Shown here in pieces: positions 42,896 through 52,037 of a stretch of DNA of 64,000 nucleotides (the stretch's first letter is position 1; each line of letters starts with the position of its first letter). This stretch comes from Streptomyces sp. NBC_01335 (GTDB lineage: Bacteria; Actinomycetota; Actinomycetes; Streptomycetales; Streptomycetaceae). Position numbers and translations under genes: made by a program. The notes below the pieces were generated by a model. The model searched no databases and was not told the origin of the DNA. It worked only from the letters and a program-made list of their open reading frames with translations. The stretch covers positions 1,488,001 to 1,552,000 of the forward strand of contig NZ_CP108370.1 in the NCBI RefSeq assembly GCF_035953295.1, read 5' to 3'.

Positions 42896-43375
42896 TCAGT
42901 CGCGGCGCACACCGTCGCGCCAGATCACGGTGACCGGGCGGCCCAGGGCGCGTGCGTAGGTCACGATGTCGCCGGTGCCGCCCAGGCCCCGGGCCGGGAG
43001 GCCGTCCCAGACGGCCACGAGCCGGTCGCAGTGGTCGGCGATCCAGGTGCCCGCCGCGTAGTACGCCTCGTCCGTGGAGTGCCGGAAGTCGAGCCGCACC
43101 TCCCGCCCGGCGAGGGACTTGAGGGTGAGGTAGTCCTTCAGTTCGGCCTCTTCGTCGAAGCACTCCTCGTAGTCGTCACTGGGGATCACCGCCGTCAGCC
43201 GCGCGCCGCGCGCGAGGGCCAGACGGGCGAAGAGCTGGTCCGCCCCCACGGCCAGGCTGGAGAGCGCCTCCAGCGGGTCCCCGGTCTCGTACAGCGCCGT
43301 GCGCAGACCCGCGCGCACGTGGGCGTAGGCCTCCGGGGGAATGGAACGGTGTCCGGTCACTCCGATGCGATGCAC
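42896..43375 (-). CDS. SLOG-fold (TRPM-SLOG-like) nucleotide-sensor protein
   Basis: This is a 159-residue single-domain protein starting with GTG at 43375. It begins IGVTGHRSIPPEAY, then SLAVGADQLFARLALARGAR, a middle acidic stretch ECFDEEAELKDYL and a C-terminal CDRLVAVWDGLPARGLGGTG DIV pattern (split here for length). The Rossmann-like GVTGHR, GADQLFA and WDG...GGTGD motifs are those of the SLOG superfamily, which binds nucleotides or NAD-derived ligands; ThsA of Thoeris carries one as its sensor. No catalytic domain is attached. The stop lies 28 bases from the SLATT stop, so the two genes are tail to tail. It likely senses a small signal; this is inference. Confidence 0.78.
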   Translation of the reverse strand: MHRIGVTGHRSIPPEAYAHVRAGLRTALYETGDPLEALSSLAVGADQLFARLALARGARLTAVIPSDDYEECFDEEAELKDYLTLKSLAGREVRLDFRHSTDEAYYAAGTWIADHCDRLVAVWDGLPARGLGGTGDIVTYARALGRPVTVIWRDGVRRD

Positions 43376-43504
43376 GGGCCTGGAACCCCCTGGGTGTCTG
43401 CGGGGGCCGGAGGGCGCACCTCCGTACGGACAACGGCGTCCGCCCCCGTCGCTCCTCTGCGTCCGACCGTACGGCCATCATCGCGCAGAGCGGGGGGCGC
43501 GCGG

Positions 43505-43533
43505 GAGCCCCCGTCCGGAGTGAACGGGGGCTC
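43505..43533 (-). terminator. Second terminator downstream of the protease
   Basis: A perfect 10-bp stem GAGCCCCCGT with its complement ACGGGGGCTC and a nine-base loop, between the protease and the SLOG gene. Confidence 0.65.
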
Positions 43534-43592
43534 GTCGGGGCCTGCGGAACCACGGGACCGGGCCGCGGGCCGGGTCCGTGGGGCCACCGCGG

Positions 43593-43618
43593 CCCACGGG
43601 GCGGTTGAACCCCGTGGG
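43593..43618 (-). terminator. Terminator downstream of the protease
   Basis: A perfect 9-bp stem CCCACGGGG / CCCCGTGGG with an eight-base loop, 40 bases past the protease stop. Confidence 0.7.
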
Positions 43619-43656
43619 CTTCGGCGGACCGCAGGACCAGGGGTCGGCGCCGGGGA

Positions 43657-44556
43657 TCAGAAGACGCTGACTCCGTACGCGCTCAGTGCTTCGGTGACGG
43701 GCTGGAAGAAGGTCGTGCCGCCCGAGGTGCAGTCGCCGCTGCCGCCCGAGGTGAGGCCGATCGCCAGGGTCCCGGAGTAGAGCGGGCCGCCGGAGTCGCC
43801 GGGCTCGGCGCACACGTTGGTGCGGATCAGGCCGGAGACGATCTCCCCGTTGCCGTAGTTGACGGTGGCGTTGAGGCCGGTCACCGTACCGCTGTGGATG
43901 CCGGTGGTGGAGCCGCGGCGGGTCACGGACTGGCCGACGGTGGCGTTGGCCGCGCCGGTGATGTCCACGCTGCCCACGGTGCCGCTCTTGGTGACACTGC
44001 TGTTGGTGTACGTCACCAGGCCGTAGTCGTTGCCCGGGAAGCTGGATCCCGAGGTGGTGCCGAGCGTGGTGGTGTGGGCCGAGTTGGACCACCAGGTGCC
44101 CGCGCCGTCGGTGCAGTGACCGGCGGTCAGGAAGTAGTAGGTGCTGCCGCTGCGGACGTTGAAGCCGAGCGAGCAGCGCCAGCTGCTCGCGTAGATCGCG
44201 TCGCCGCCCGAGATCAGCTTGTTGAAGGTGCCGGCCGTGCGCTCGATGCGCAGGGCGCCCGCCTCGTCGCCCGCGGTCTCCTTGATCTTCGCGATCTCGG
44301 CCTGCGTGACGGTGCTGTCCACGGTGACGACGAGGTGCTTGGTGGCGGGGTCGACGCTCCAGGCGGTGCCCGGGACGTCGGCGGTGAGCACGGCGTCGCT
44401 CGCGGCGGTGAGCTGGGCGGTGCTGAACGTTCCGGCCGACTCGGCGTTGGCCGCAGGGACGGCGAGCGCCGCTACGGCGACCAGACCCGCCGCGATGGCG
44501 ACGGCCCTGCTGCGTCTGGCGGTGGTGCTGCGGGGGGTGGTGCGCTTGATCCTCAC
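43657..44556 (-). CDS. Secreted serine protease, streptogrisin type (S1E)
   Basis: GTG 44556 ([10 protein letters not shown]) is chosen because GGAGG lies eight bases upstream; the product has 299 residues. It is a pre-pro-protease: signal peptide ([21 protein letters not shown]), an alpha-lytic-type propeptide with [20 protein letters not shown], and a mature chymotrypsin fold starting near [10 protein letters not shown]. The catalytic triad is visible as His in FLTAGHC, Asp in GNDYGLVTY and Ser in [12 protein letters not shown]. Cys pairs WRCSLGF/GHC and CAEPG/GDC are the expected disulfides. It resembles streptogrisins A/B. It is exported, self-processed, and feeds on protein. Two terminators follow it. 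No link to the adjacent fxs/SLOG genes is evident. Confidence 0.93.
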   Translation of the reverse strand: MRIKRTTPRSTTARRSRAVAIAAGLVAVAALAVPAANAESAGTFSTAQLTAASDAVLTADVPGTAWSVDPATKHLVVTVDSTVTQAEIAKIKETAGDEAGALRIERTAGTFNKLISGGDAIYASSWRCSLGFNVRSGSTYYFLTAGHCTDGAGTWWSNSAHTTTLGTTSGSSFPGNDYGLVTYTNSSVTKSGTVGSVDITGAANATVGQSVTRRGSTTGIHSGTVTGLNATVNYGNGEIVSGLIRTNVCAEPGDSGGPLYSGTLAIGLTSGGSGDCTSGGTTFFQPVTEALSAYGVSVF

Positions 44557-44757
44557 TTCGCGTTCCTCCAAGGGGGAATCAGGGGCCCGTCCGTGGGGTG
44601 GCGGACCCGTGAGGCGCAGTCAGGCGTCGGGCTTCCGACATGCGTTCGCTATGCGGATGCCGTGTTCCTGACAAGCGCTGATGGGGAGTATTTGGGACCG
44701 GCCGCGCGTGGCGCAAGGGCGTCTTTCAGCCGCCCGGGGCCGTACGGGACGCGGGAA

Positions 44758-44799
44758 CGCCCCGGCCCCGGCAGCGTGGATGCTGCCGGGGCCGGGGCG
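44758..44799 (-). terminator. Strong terminator at the end of the organosulfur operon
   Basis: A perfect 18-bp stem (44758-44775 with 44782-44799) and six-base loop lies 38 bases after the DUF1684 stop. Confidence 0.85.
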
Positions 44800-44836
44800 G
44801 ACGGCGCTGATTCCGCAACGCGGCCCAGGTGCCGGT

Positions 44837-45622
44837 TCAGCCGTCGAGCCGCTTCCGCTCCCCCGCCGGGACGGCGATCGGGAGGGTGTTGCCCGGCGGC
44901 GGGAAGGGGCAGATGAAGTGGTCGGCGAAGGCGCACGGGGGCAGCAGGGCGCGGTTGAAGTCGACCGTCACCGAGCCGTCCGCCGCGGGGGCGGCGGGCC
45001 GCAGGAAGCGGAACCGGAAGCTGCTGTCACCGCTGGTCGCGTCGGCGAAGACGATCCACAGCGAGCCGTCCGGCTCGACCGCGGCCTGGAGGGTGTGCTC
45101 GGTTCCGTCCACGACGAACGCCGCCTCGCCCGCGAGTTGGAGGCCGCGCTCGACGCCGTCGGCGTTCTTCACCCGGACGGTGCGTTCCTCGTACCGGCGG
45201 AAGGTGCCGGACAGGCTCCAGCGCGCGTCGTACGGCGTCGCCTCGATCGACCTGAACGCGTGCCGGTTCGGCGCCGCCGGGTCGAAGTCACGGACCGCCC
45301 AGAGGCCCTCGCGGCGGAGCACGACGAACCGCCGTTCGCCGAGGGCCACGCGGGCGTCGTCGACCGGCCCGCTGTCGGGACGCAGGCGTACCTCCCCGGT
45401 GAGCGGCTTGCCGTCGACGGTCAGGCCGTCCTCGGCCCGGGCGCCGAGCACCAGATCGTCACCGTCCTCGCGCCACTCTCCCGGGACGGCCGGAATTCGC
45501 CCTTCCGGGTAATCGGCGAGCCAGTGCGTACCGGCCAGCGCCAGCAGTCCGTAGGGCGCCGCAGCCGCGGCGGTGCGCCCCTCGTGCCAGCTCTGCCACT
45601 CCTGCGTCGCGTTCGTGCTCAT
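44837..45622 (-). CDS. DUF1684 protein
   Basis: The ATG at 45622 (MSTNATQEWQSWHEGR) gives 261 residues. It matches DUF1684 in length and pattern: an N-terminal helix, then a beta-rich core (FVVLRREGLWAVRDFDPAAP, YDARWSLSGTFRRYEE, LWIVFADATSGDSSFRFRF) and the characteristic end VTVDFNRALLPPCAFADHFI followed by CPFPPPGNTLPIAVPAGE. The function is unknown. It starts only four bases after the stop of the nitrilotriacetate-type monooxygenase, so it is the last gene of the leftward organosulfur-type operon. A strong terminator follows. Confidence 0.88.
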   Translation of the reverse strand: MSTNATQEWQSWHEGRTAAAAAPYGLLALAGTHWLADYPEGRIPAVPGEWREDGDDLVLGARAEDGLTVDGKPLTGEVRLRPDSGPVDDARVALGERRFVVLRREGLWAVRDFDPAAPNRHAFRSIEATPYDARWSLSGTFRRYEERTVRVKNADGVERGLQLAGEAAFVVDGTEHTLQAAVEPDGSLWIVFADATSGDSSFRFRFLRPAAPAADGSVTVDFNRALLPPCAFADHFICPFPPPGNTLPIAVPAGERKRLDG

Positions 45623-45626
45623 GTGC

Positions 45627-46925
45627 TCAACCTTTCCATACGGGTTCGGCCAGCCCGAGGTGTGTCCGCAGGGTGGAACCGGTGTACTCGGACCGGAACG
45701 CACCACGTTCCTGGAGGAGGGGGACGACCCGGTCGACGAAGTCGTCGAGGCCGCCGGGGGTGAGGTGCGGGACGAGGATGAAGCCGTCCGCCGCCCGCTG
45801 GTCGACGAAGTCGGTCATCTCGGCGGCGACGGTCTCCGGGCTGCCGACGAAGGACTGCCGGGTGGTGGTCTCGATCACGGTCTCCCGGATGGACAGCCCC
45901 TTCTCCTCCGACAGCGCCCGCCACCGCGCGGCCACGGCGAACGGGTCGGCGATCCTGACCCGGCCCTGCGCGAACTCGGAGTCCGGCTCCGGGTCGATCG
46001 CGGGGAACGGTCCGTCGGGATCGTACGAGGACAGGTCGCGGCCCCAGACCTGTTCGAGGGCGAGGATCGCGTTCTGCGGGGAGACCTGGAGGCGGCGGAT
46101 CCCGGCGGCGTGCTCCTGGGCCTCCTCGTCGGTGTCGGCGACCACGGCCCTGACCCCGGGCATGATCTTCAGGTCGTCGGGGCCCCGGCCGTACGCCGCC
46201 AGCCGCCCCTTGACGTCCGCGTAGAAGGTACGTCCGGCCTCCAGGGTGCCGTGCCGGGTGAAGATCACGTCGGCGGCGGAGGCCGCGAACTCACGGCCCT
46301 CGTCCGAGTCCCCTGCCTGGATGACGACCGGATGCCCCTGCGGGGACCGGGGGAGGGTGAACTCGCCGGAGATGTCGAAGTGCTGCCCCCGGTGCGCGAC
46401 CGGCCGGGGCGTCCCGTCCGGTGTCCAGGAGTCCCACAGTTCGCGTGCGGTGGCGACGAACTCGGCGGCCCGGGTGTAGCGGTCGGCGCGGTCGAGGAAG
46501 CCGCCCCGGCGGAAGTTCTCGCCGGTGAAGGCGTCCGAGGAGGTGACCACGTTCCACGCCGCGCGGCCGCCGCTGAGGTGGTCGAGAGTGGCGAACCGGC
46601 GGGCCAGTTCGTACGGCTCGTTGAAGGTCGCGTTGACGGTGGCGGCGAGCCCGAGCCGGTCGGTGACGGCGGCGAGCGCGTTCAGCACGGTGAGGGACTC
46701 CGGCCGCCCGACGACGTCCAGGTCGTGGACACGCCCGTCGTACTCGCGCAGCCGGAGCCCTTCCGCGAGGAAGAAGAAGTCGAACTTGCCGCGCTCGGCG
46801 GTCCTCGCCAGGTGCTCGAAGGAGGCGAAGTCGATCTGGCTGCCGGACCGGGGGTCCGACCAGACCGTGGTGCTGTTGACGCCCGGGAAGTGGGCGGCCA
46901 GATGCATCTGCCGGTGCTCGGTCAT
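45627..46925 (-). CDS. FMN-dependent monooxygenase, NtaA/SnaA/DszA family
   Basis: The ATG at 46925 overlaps the stop of the preceding monooxygenase (ATGA); the product has 432 residues. It is a luciferase-like TIM barrel of the nitrilotriacetate/desulfurisation class: ARTAERGKFDFFFLAEGLRL, VLNALAAVTDRLGLAATVNA, HLSGGRAAWNVVTSSD, HPVVIQAGDSDEGREFAAS and a family-typical C-terminal lid. Such enzymes use reduced flavin to cleave C-N or C-S bonds (DszA, SnaA, NtaA). In this transporter operon, sulfur scavenging from organosulfur compounds is the best guess. No dedicated flavin reductase is seen in the cluster. Confidence 0.9.
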   Translation of the reverse strand: MTEHRQMHLAAHFPGVNSTTVWSDPRSGSQIDFASFEHLARTAERGKFDFFFLAEGLRLREYDGRVHDLDVVGRPESLTVLNALAAVTDRLGLAATVNATFNEPYELARRFATLDHLSGGRAAWNVVTSSDAFTGENFRRGGFLDRADRYTRAAEFVATARELWDSWTPDGTPRPVAHRGQHFDISGEFTLPRSPQGHPVVIQAGDSDEGREFAASAADVIFTRHGTLEAGRTFYADVKGRLAAYGRGPDDLKIMPGVRAVVADTDEEAQEHAAGIRRLQVSPQNAILALEQVWGRDLSSYDPDGPFPAIDPEPDSEFAQGRVRIADPFAVAARWRALSEEKGLSIRETVIETTTRQSFVGSPETVAAEMTDFVDQRAADGFILVPHLTPGGLDDFVDRVVPLLQERGAFRSEYTGSTLRTHLGLAEPVWKG

Positions 46926-47998
46926 CGCTGCTCCCCCGCGGTCCGGGCGAGCGCGTAGCGGCTGGCGGGGCGGGCGAGCCCGAGGTGCTCGCGGAGGGTG
47001 TGGCCGGGGTGGAAGGTGCGGAAGAGGCTGCGGTGCTGGAGGAGGGCCACGGTGCCGTTGACGATCCTTTCGAGGTCGCGGGCCGGGGTGATGGGGGTGA
47101 GGTGGAACCCGTCCGCCGCGCCCGCCCGGTACCACTGGGAGATGAGCTCGGCGAGGTCCACCGGCCCGCCCCGGAAGTAGGTGCCGTGGCCGGCCAGCGG
47201 CGGCCCGCTCGCCAGCCCGGGCTCGGGGGCGGTCTCCGCGTCGCCGAGGTCGACCGCGAGCGCGACCAGCACCCGCAGCTCGCGCGCCGGGCGGCCGTGC
47301 GCGGCGGCGAGCCGGAGGACGTCCGCGCGGGCGGCGGCGGCCTGTTCGGGCGAGGTGGCCCGGACGTGCACCACGTCCGCGTGGCGGGCCGCGACCGCCC
47401 GGGCGGTGGCGGTGGTGCCGTCGATCACCGTGACGGGCCGGCCCTGCGGGGGCCTCGGCACGATGGCGGGGCCCCGTACGGAGAAGGCCTCGCCCTCGAA
47501 GTCGATGTGGTGCACCTTGTCCCGGTCGATGAACCGGCCGGTGGCGGTGTCCCTGATCTCGGCGTCGTCCTCCCAGCTGTCCCAGAGCCGGGCGCCCGCG
47601 TCGGCGGCCTCGCCCGCCTCGCGCCACAGGGCCTCGGCGGGCGCGGCGGCGCGGCGGCCGAAGAGCCGGGCCACGGCCTCGGTGGTCGAGACGTCGGCCG
47701 TCCAGCCGGCCCGGCCCCGGCTCACCCAGTCCAGGGTGGCGACGGCGGACGAGACGTGGAAGGGCTCGGTGTGCGTGGTGTCGACGGTCGGCACGAGCCC
47801 GATCCGGTCGGTGGCGGGCGCGATCCGGGCGAGCACGGAGAGCGCGTCGGGCCCGGGCCTGGCGAAGGAGTCGCCGAGGGTCACGTAGTCGAGGGCGCCG
47901 CCCTCGGCGAGCCGTGCCAGGCCGAGGTAGTGGTCCGGCTCGTATCGGGGCGGGCCACCGATCTCGGCGGCCAGGTGGAGGGGTCTGCCGGTGGTCAT
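46922..47998 (-). CDS. Luciferase-like flavin monooxygenase
   Basis: This 358-residue protein is a second luciferase-like (LLM) enzyme, smaller and more divergent than its neighbour. Motifs: LAAEIGGPPRYEPDHYLGLA, LDYVTLGDSFARPGPDALSV, DRIGLVPTVDTTHTEPFHVS, VSRGRAGWTADVSTTEAVAR and GRPVTVIDGTTATARAVAAR. Its C-terminus ends in the same type of HTLREHLGLARP motif as the NtaA-like protein (TLRTHLGLAEP), so the two are paralogues acting in one pathway. It overlaps the next gene by four bases. Substrate unknown; two-step oxidation of a sulfonate, sulfone or thioether is plausible. Confidence 0.88.
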   Translation of the reverse strand: MTTGRPLHLAAEIGGPPRYEPDHYLGLARLAEGGALDYVTLGDSFARPGPDALSVLARIAPATDRIGLVPTVDTTHTEPFHVSSAVATLDWVSRGRAGWTADVSTTEAVARLFGRRAAAPAEALWREAGEAADAGARLWDSWEDDAEIRDTATGRFIDRDKVHHIDFEGEAFSVRGPAIVPRPPQGRPVTVIDGTTATARAVAARHADVVHVRATSPEQAAAARADVLRLAAAHGRPARELRVLVALAVDLGDAETAPEPGLASGPPLAGHGTYFRGGPVDLAELISQWYRAGAADGFHLTPITPARDLERIVNGTVALLQHRSLFRTFHPGHTLREHLGLARPASRYALARTAGEQR

Positions 47999-48110
47999 GC
48001 GGGCCTTCCGGGATCAATGGGGGGCGTTGGACGGTGGGTCGGAGGGGATCGGTCCCGGCGGGGTCGGAAGGGGCGGGGCGGGGCCGGCCGGCCCGACGGA
48101 ACCGCCGGCC

Positions 48111-48893
48111 CTACAGGACCTTGGAGAGGAAGGCGCGGGTGCGTTCCTGCGCGGGACGGTCGAGCACCTCGGAGGGCGGGCCCTGCTCGACGATGCGTCC
48201 CTCGTCCATGAAGACGACGGTGTCAGCCACCTCGCGGGCGAAGCCGATCTCGTGGGTCACCACGATCATGGTGGTGCCCTGCTCGGCCAAGTCCTTGATC
48301 ACGTCGAGGACTTCGCCGACGAGTTCGGGGTCGAGCGCGGAGGTCGGCTCGTCGAAGAGGAGCAGCTTCGGCTCCAGCGCGAGGGCGCGCGCGATGGCGA
48401 CCCGCTGCTGCTGCCCACCGGAGAGCTGCCGCGGGTACGCCTGCGCCTTGTCGGCCAGGCCCACCCGCTCCAGCAGCCGCTCGGCCGCTGCGATCGCCTC
48501 GTCCCGGGGGCGGCGCAGCGCGGAGACGGGCGCCTCGATGATGTTCTCCACCACCGTGAGGTGCGGGAAGAGGTGGAAGCTCTGGAAGACGAAGCCGATC
48601 CGGGTCCGCCGGCGCAGCACCTCGCGCTCGCGCAGTTCGTACAGCTTGTCGCCGTCCCTGCGGTAGCCGATGAGCTCGCCGTCCACGGTGATCCAGCCCT
48701 GGTCGGCCTTCTCCAGGTGGTTGATGGTGCGCAGCAGGGTGGACTTGCCGGAGCCGGAGGGGCCGAGGACGACGGTCACCTCGCCGGGCCGGACGGTGAG
48801 GTCGATGCCGCGCAGCACGTCGGTCGAGCCGAAGCTCTTGTGCAGGGAGCGGATCTCGACCATGGGTGGCGTTTCGGTGGTGGTGAGCGACAT
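48111..48893 (-). CDS. Polar amino-acid-type ABC transporter ATPase
   Basis: This 260-residue ATPase of the GlnQ/TcyC type has Walker [15 protein letters not shown], the Q-loop region [20 protein letters not shown], signature [16 protein letters not shown], Walker [17 protein letters not shown] and the H-loop [12 protein letters not shown]. With the permease at 50.9 kb and the lipoprotein at 52.4 kb it should form an importer for an amino-acid-like compound; in this cluster cystine or another sulfur compound is likely. It lies 112 bases upstream of the monooxygenase pair on the same strand. Confidence 0.92.
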   Translation of the reverse strand: MSLTTTETPPMVEIRSLHKSFGSTDVLRGIDLTVRPGEVTVVLGPSGSGKSTLLRTINHLEKADQGWITVDGELIGYRRDGDKLYELREREVLRRRTRIGFVFQSFHLFPHLTVVENIIEAPVSALRRPRDEAIAAAERLLERVGLADKAQAYPRQLSGGQQQRVAIARALALEPKLLLFDEPTSALDPELVGEVLDVIKDLAEQGTTMIVVTHEIGFAREVADTVVFMDEGRIVEQGPPSEVLDRPAQERTRAFLSKVL

Positions 48894-49038
48894 GGCATTT
48901 CCTTGGACGCGGTTCGGGGCGGCGGACGCGGTTCGGGGCGGCTGACGCGGTTCGGGCAGTTCGGGCGGCTGACGGGGCTCGGGCGGCGGGCGCGTTCCGG
49001 ACGGACACGGCCCGGAGGGAGGGCGCGGCCCGGGAGGG

Positions 49039-50880
49039 TCAGTTCGCGAGGACGGGGCGTTCGGAGAGGGCGCGCAGGAAGGCGAGTGCGGTACGGGCGG
49101 TGGCGTCGTTCTGGCTGAACGCGGGGCCTCCGGTGCGCGGCCGGGTGAAGGCCCCCGACGCGCGGGCCGTGGTGAAGGGACCCAGGGCGAAGCGACGGGG
49201 GTGGGTGGTGCCGTCGCGGTCCTGTATCCGGCCGTCCTGCGGGGAGACCTGGAGGAGGCCGTTGCCGGTGACCGACGCCCCGTCCTCGTACAGTCCGCGC
49301 AGGAGCGGGCTGCTGGTGTGCCGCAGCGAGGGGGACGGGAGGCGGGCCTCGACGAGCGCCCGGGCCTCGGTGTGCGCGCCGGGGACGGTGGGGCTGCCGG
49401 CCCGGAAGACGCCGTGTTCCTCGTCGGTCTCGACGGTCATGTCGGCGCCGAGGAAGCGCACGACTCCCGCGCGGGAGAGCGCGAGAAGCTGTTCGAGCCG
49501 GGGGCCGGGCGGGCCGGAGGCGAGGTAGCTGAAGAAACCGTGCCAGCTGTCGCCGGTGTCTCCGAGGGCGACCAGTTGTACGTAGGCGGAGAGGAGCCCG
49601 AAGAAGACGGCGAGATCCGAGGAGTGGGACGGGTCGTGACGGCGCGTCAGATCGGCGGTGATGTAGTCGCGCAGGGCTTCCTGGAGGGCGTCCTGGTCAG
49701 GGAGGGCGAGCCCCTTGAGGGGCCGGTCCAGCAGGTCCAGGTCGAGCCGGTCGGCGGGGTCGGGGACGGACCGGGCGACGATCTCGGCGCGTTCGGGGCC
49801 GTCCGGCCCGGCGGCTTCGTAGCTCCGCCGGAACGCGTCCCAGGAGGTGGTGGTGCGCTCGGGGTGCGCGGTGAAGAGCCGGTGGTAGTGGGCGTGGGCG
49901 AGTTCGCGTGCGATGAGCGGCCAGACGTCACGCCGGAAGTCCAACGGGCCCGGGGCCGCGAGGAGTTCCTTGATGTGTTCGGGGCCGAGGTGGTGCGGGA
50001 GCGGCGGGCGCTCGCCCTCCCAGCCGTAGCCGATCTTCGAGTGGTACGGGACGCCGCGCCGGGACCCGACGTACAGGACGGGTTCGCGCCCGGACGGGTG
50101 GTAGACGCCGTCCTGGTGCCGGCCGCCCCGGCCTTCGGTGAGCAGCACCATCAGGTCCACGAAGGCCAGCCCGAAGCCCCGGACGATGACGGGCTCACCC
50201 GGGCGGAGCGCGCCGAGGTCGGTGTCGGCGGTGAAGTCGGGCGGCAGGTGCACCAGTTGGTGGCGCAGCGCGAAGGCGGACAACTCCTTCTGTTCGTCGT
50301 CGAGTTCGGCGTCCAGGTGGCCGACCGTGAGGACGACGAGGTCGGCCACGAGAGGTTCGGTGCGCCCTTCGAGCCAGACCCGCTGCCGGCCGTCGCGCGG
50401 GCCGGTGACACGCAGGGCGCGGGTGGGGTGCTCGTGGACGGTGATCCCGGCGGGCAGGGCCGCGGCGGACTCCTCGTAGAACCAGCGCAGATAGGTGCTC
50501 TGGAGCCGGCGGGTGGGGAAGTCCTGGCCGGTCAGGGCGTGGATCTCCGCGAGGACGGCGGGTTCGGCGTCGATGGTGATGCGGCCCGCTCTGACCTCCT
50601 CGGCCCAGGCGTCCAGGGCGGGCCCCGGGCGGACCGGGCCCTCCTGGCGCACCGTGTCGTCGGTGAAGACGGTGACGTCCTGGGCCATGGAGTTCATCCA
50701 GAGCAGCGGGGACTGGTCGTGGCGCCAGATGCGCCCGCCGCCGGCCGGGTGGGGGTCCACGAGGTGGATGTCCAGCGGCCGGTCCGCGTACAGCTCGGCG
50801 GCGTTGGCGGCGATGCGCTCGATCAGTCCGGTGCCGCGGGGTCCGGCGCCGATGACGACGAGGGTGGGTGCGGGGGTCAT
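49039..50880 (-). CDS. FAD/NAD(P)-binding protein (NAD_binding_9 type)
   Basis: The ATG at 50880 overlaps the permease stop by four bases; the product has 613 residues. The N-terminus has a dinucleotide fold [20 protein letters not shown], followed by [35 protein letters not shown] and a second nucleotide-binding portion ([36 protein letters not shown]). This pattern is that of large FAD-dependent enzymes of the NAD_binding_9 family, whose biochemistry is poorly known. It is a likely redox partner or oxidase in the organosulfur pathway, since it is translationally coupled to the importer permease. Confidence 0.85.
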   Translation of the reverse strand: MTPAPTLVVIGAGPRGTGLIERIAANAAELYADRPLDIHLVDPHPAGGGRIWRHDQSPLLWMNSMAQDVTVFTDDTVRQEGPVRPGPALDAWAEEVRAGRITIDAEPAVLAEIHALTGQDFPTRRLQSTYLRWFYEESAAALPAGITVHEHPTRALRVTGPRDGRQRVWLEGRTEPLVADLVVLTVGHLDAELDDEQKELSAFALRHQLVHLPPDFTADTDLGALRPGEPVIVRGFGLAFVDLMVLLTEGRGGRHQDGVYHPSGREPVLYVGSRRGVPYHSKIGYGWEGERPPLPHHLGPEHIKELLAAPGPLDFRRDVWPLIARELAHAHYHRLFTAHPERTTTSWDAFRRSYEAAGPDGPERAEIVARSVPDPADRLDLDLLDRPLKGLALPDQDALQEALRDYITADLTRRHDPSHSSDLAVFFGLLSAYVQLVALGDTGDSWHGFFSYLASGPPGPRLEQLLALSRAGVVRFLGADMTVETDEEHGVFRAGSPTVPGAHTEARALVEARLPSPSLRHTSSPLLRGLYEDGASVTGNGLLQVSPQDGRIQDRDGTTHPRRFALGPFTTARASGAFTRPRTGGPAFSQNDATARTALAFLRALSERPVLAN

Positions 50881-51773
50881 CGGGCGTCCGCCGTTCCGCG
50901 TGCGTAGTAGCGCTCGACGTAGTGCTGGCCGACGCTGAGAAGGGAGGTGACGACGACGTACCAGATGGTGGCGACCAGCAGCAACGGGATGATCTCGTAG
51001 GTGCGGTGGTACACGAGCTGGACGGAGTAGAGCAGGTCCTGCACGGCGATGATGCTGACGATCGAGGTCCCCTTGAGGGCGCCGATCAGCATGTTGCCGG
51101 CGGGCGGCACGATGGACCGCATCGCCTGGGGCAGCACGATCCGGCGGAACCTGCGCCAGGGGCCGAGGCCCAGTGACTGCGCGGCCTCCAGCTGCCCGCG
51201 TTCCACGGAGAGGATGCCTCCGCGCACCACCTCGGCGGCGTACGCGGCTTCGTGCAGGGTGAGCCCGACGACGGCGACGGTGACCGGCCCCAGGAGATTC
51301 ACGGTGTTGACGCCGAGGATCGTGGGGTAGAGGGCGCCGATGTTGAACCAGAACAGCAGCTGGACCAGGATCGGGGTGGACCGGAAGAGCCAGACGTACC
51401 CCCAACTGGTCGCCTGGAGCACGCGGTTGCCCGAGAGGCGCATGACCGCGAGCAGGGTTCCCAGGGCGAAGCCGAGCACCATGACGACGGCCGTCAGCCA
51501 GAGGGTGAGGCCGAGCCCGCGCAGCACCGAGTCGGTGGTGAAGTACTGTGCGACGACGTCCCATTGGAAGGCCTTGTTGCGGACGACGGAGACGAGCGCG
51601 AGGCCGAGGAGGACGAGGACGACGGCGGCGGCCACCCACTGGCCCGTGCGGCGCACCGGGACGATGCGGGGTACGACGTCCTTGCCGGCGCCCTCGGGGA
51701 CGGGTGGGTCCGCCGCGGACGTGGTGTCGGAGGAGATGGGTGCGGGCGTGAGGGATTCTGTCTGCGCGGACAT
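50877..51773 (-). CDS. Polar amino-acid-type ABC transporter permease
   Basis: This 298-residue permease has a disordered N-terminus of about 40 residues, a first span VAAAVVLVLLGLALVSVV, and the BPD transmembrane domain with a His/Gln/Cys/GlnM-type pattern: GLGLTLWLTAVVMVLGFALG, VWLFRSTPILVQLLFWF and the EAA loop GQLEAAQSLGLGPWRRFRRI that docks the ATPase. Only one permease is present, so it should act as a homodimer. A good promoter (51866-51895) lies upstream. It heads the leftward operon permease-FAD protein-ATPase-two monooxygenases-DUF1684. Confidence 0.92.
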   Translation of the reverse strand: MSAQTESLTPAPISSDTTSAADPPVPEGAGKDVVPRIVPVRRTGQWVAAAVVLVLLGLALVSVVRNKAFQWDVVAQYFTTDSVLRGLGLTLWLTAVVMVLGFALGTLLAVMRLSGNRVLQATSWGYVWLFRSTPILVQLLFWFNIGALYPTILGVNTVNLLGPVTVAVVGLTLHEAAYAAEVVRGGILSVERGQLEAAQSLGLGPWRRFRRIVLPQAMRSIVPPAGNMLIGALKGTSIVSIIAVQDLLYSVQLVYHRTYEIIPLLLVATIWYVVVTSLLSVGQHYVERYYARGTADAR

Positions 51774-51865
51774 GCTGGGGCTCCGTGGATGCGGGATCGA
51801 ACACGGGGCGCGGCTTCACAGCGGGCACGAGGCGGACCAGGCCCCTCAGCACTGGTCCGCCTATG

Positions 51866-51895
51866 AGATAAGCGGTGTACGCGCCCCGCTGTCAA
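51866..51895 (-). promoter_or_regulatory. Sigma70-type promoter of the permease operon
   Basis: Read on the minus strand, TTGACA (51895-51890) is followed after 18 bases by TTATCT (51871-51866), about 95 bases upstream of the permease start. It is a near-consensus housekeeping promoter. Confidence 0.55.
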
Positions 51896-51965
51896 GCTTG
51901 TCCACACTGTGAGCCTCGTCCGGGCGGCAGTTGACGCACCACCGAATGCCTGTTCCACTGGGCGC

Positions 51966-52037
51966 ATGTATTCGCAGCAGTGGCTGGTCACCCGCTCCCA
52001 CATCGACTTCGGTCGTGTGTGGTCCTGTTCCTGTTGA
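51966..52037 (+). CDS. Cys-type leader peptide (putative attenuator)
   Basis: A 23-residue open frame beginning MYSQQWLVTR, continuing SHIDFGRV and ending WSCSC before TGA. It matches the actinobacterial putative leader peptide pattern (LVxRxHxDxGRV ... Cys) found upstream of sulfur and cysteine genes. Both Cys codons are TGT, which is rare in this high-GC genome, and they lie next to the stop, as expected for a ribosome-stalling cysteine sensor. TTGACG at 51931 may be the -35 of its promoter, which would make the message leaderless or nearly so. It lies 372 bases ahead of the binding-protein gene. Confidence 0.7.
   Translation: MYSQQWLVTRSHIDFGRVWSCSC

Noticed and set aside
43657..44556. 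The streptogrisin-like protease as the processing enzyme of the fxs peptide
   Set aside because: It is a secreted degradative protease separated from the locus by two terminators and the SLOG gene. There is no evidence of a link beyond proximity.
45627..48017. A longer open frame that would fuse both monooxygenase regions into one 796-residue protein
   Set aside because: The first half is an out-of-frame translation of the luciferase-like gene at 46922-47998. The real start at 46925 overlaps that gene's stop as ATGA.
49039..51852. A 937-residue frame extending the FAD protein through the permease gene
   Set aside because: The upstream third is a shadow of the permease. The FAD protein starts at 50880 with an ATGA overlap and an intact Rossmann motif.
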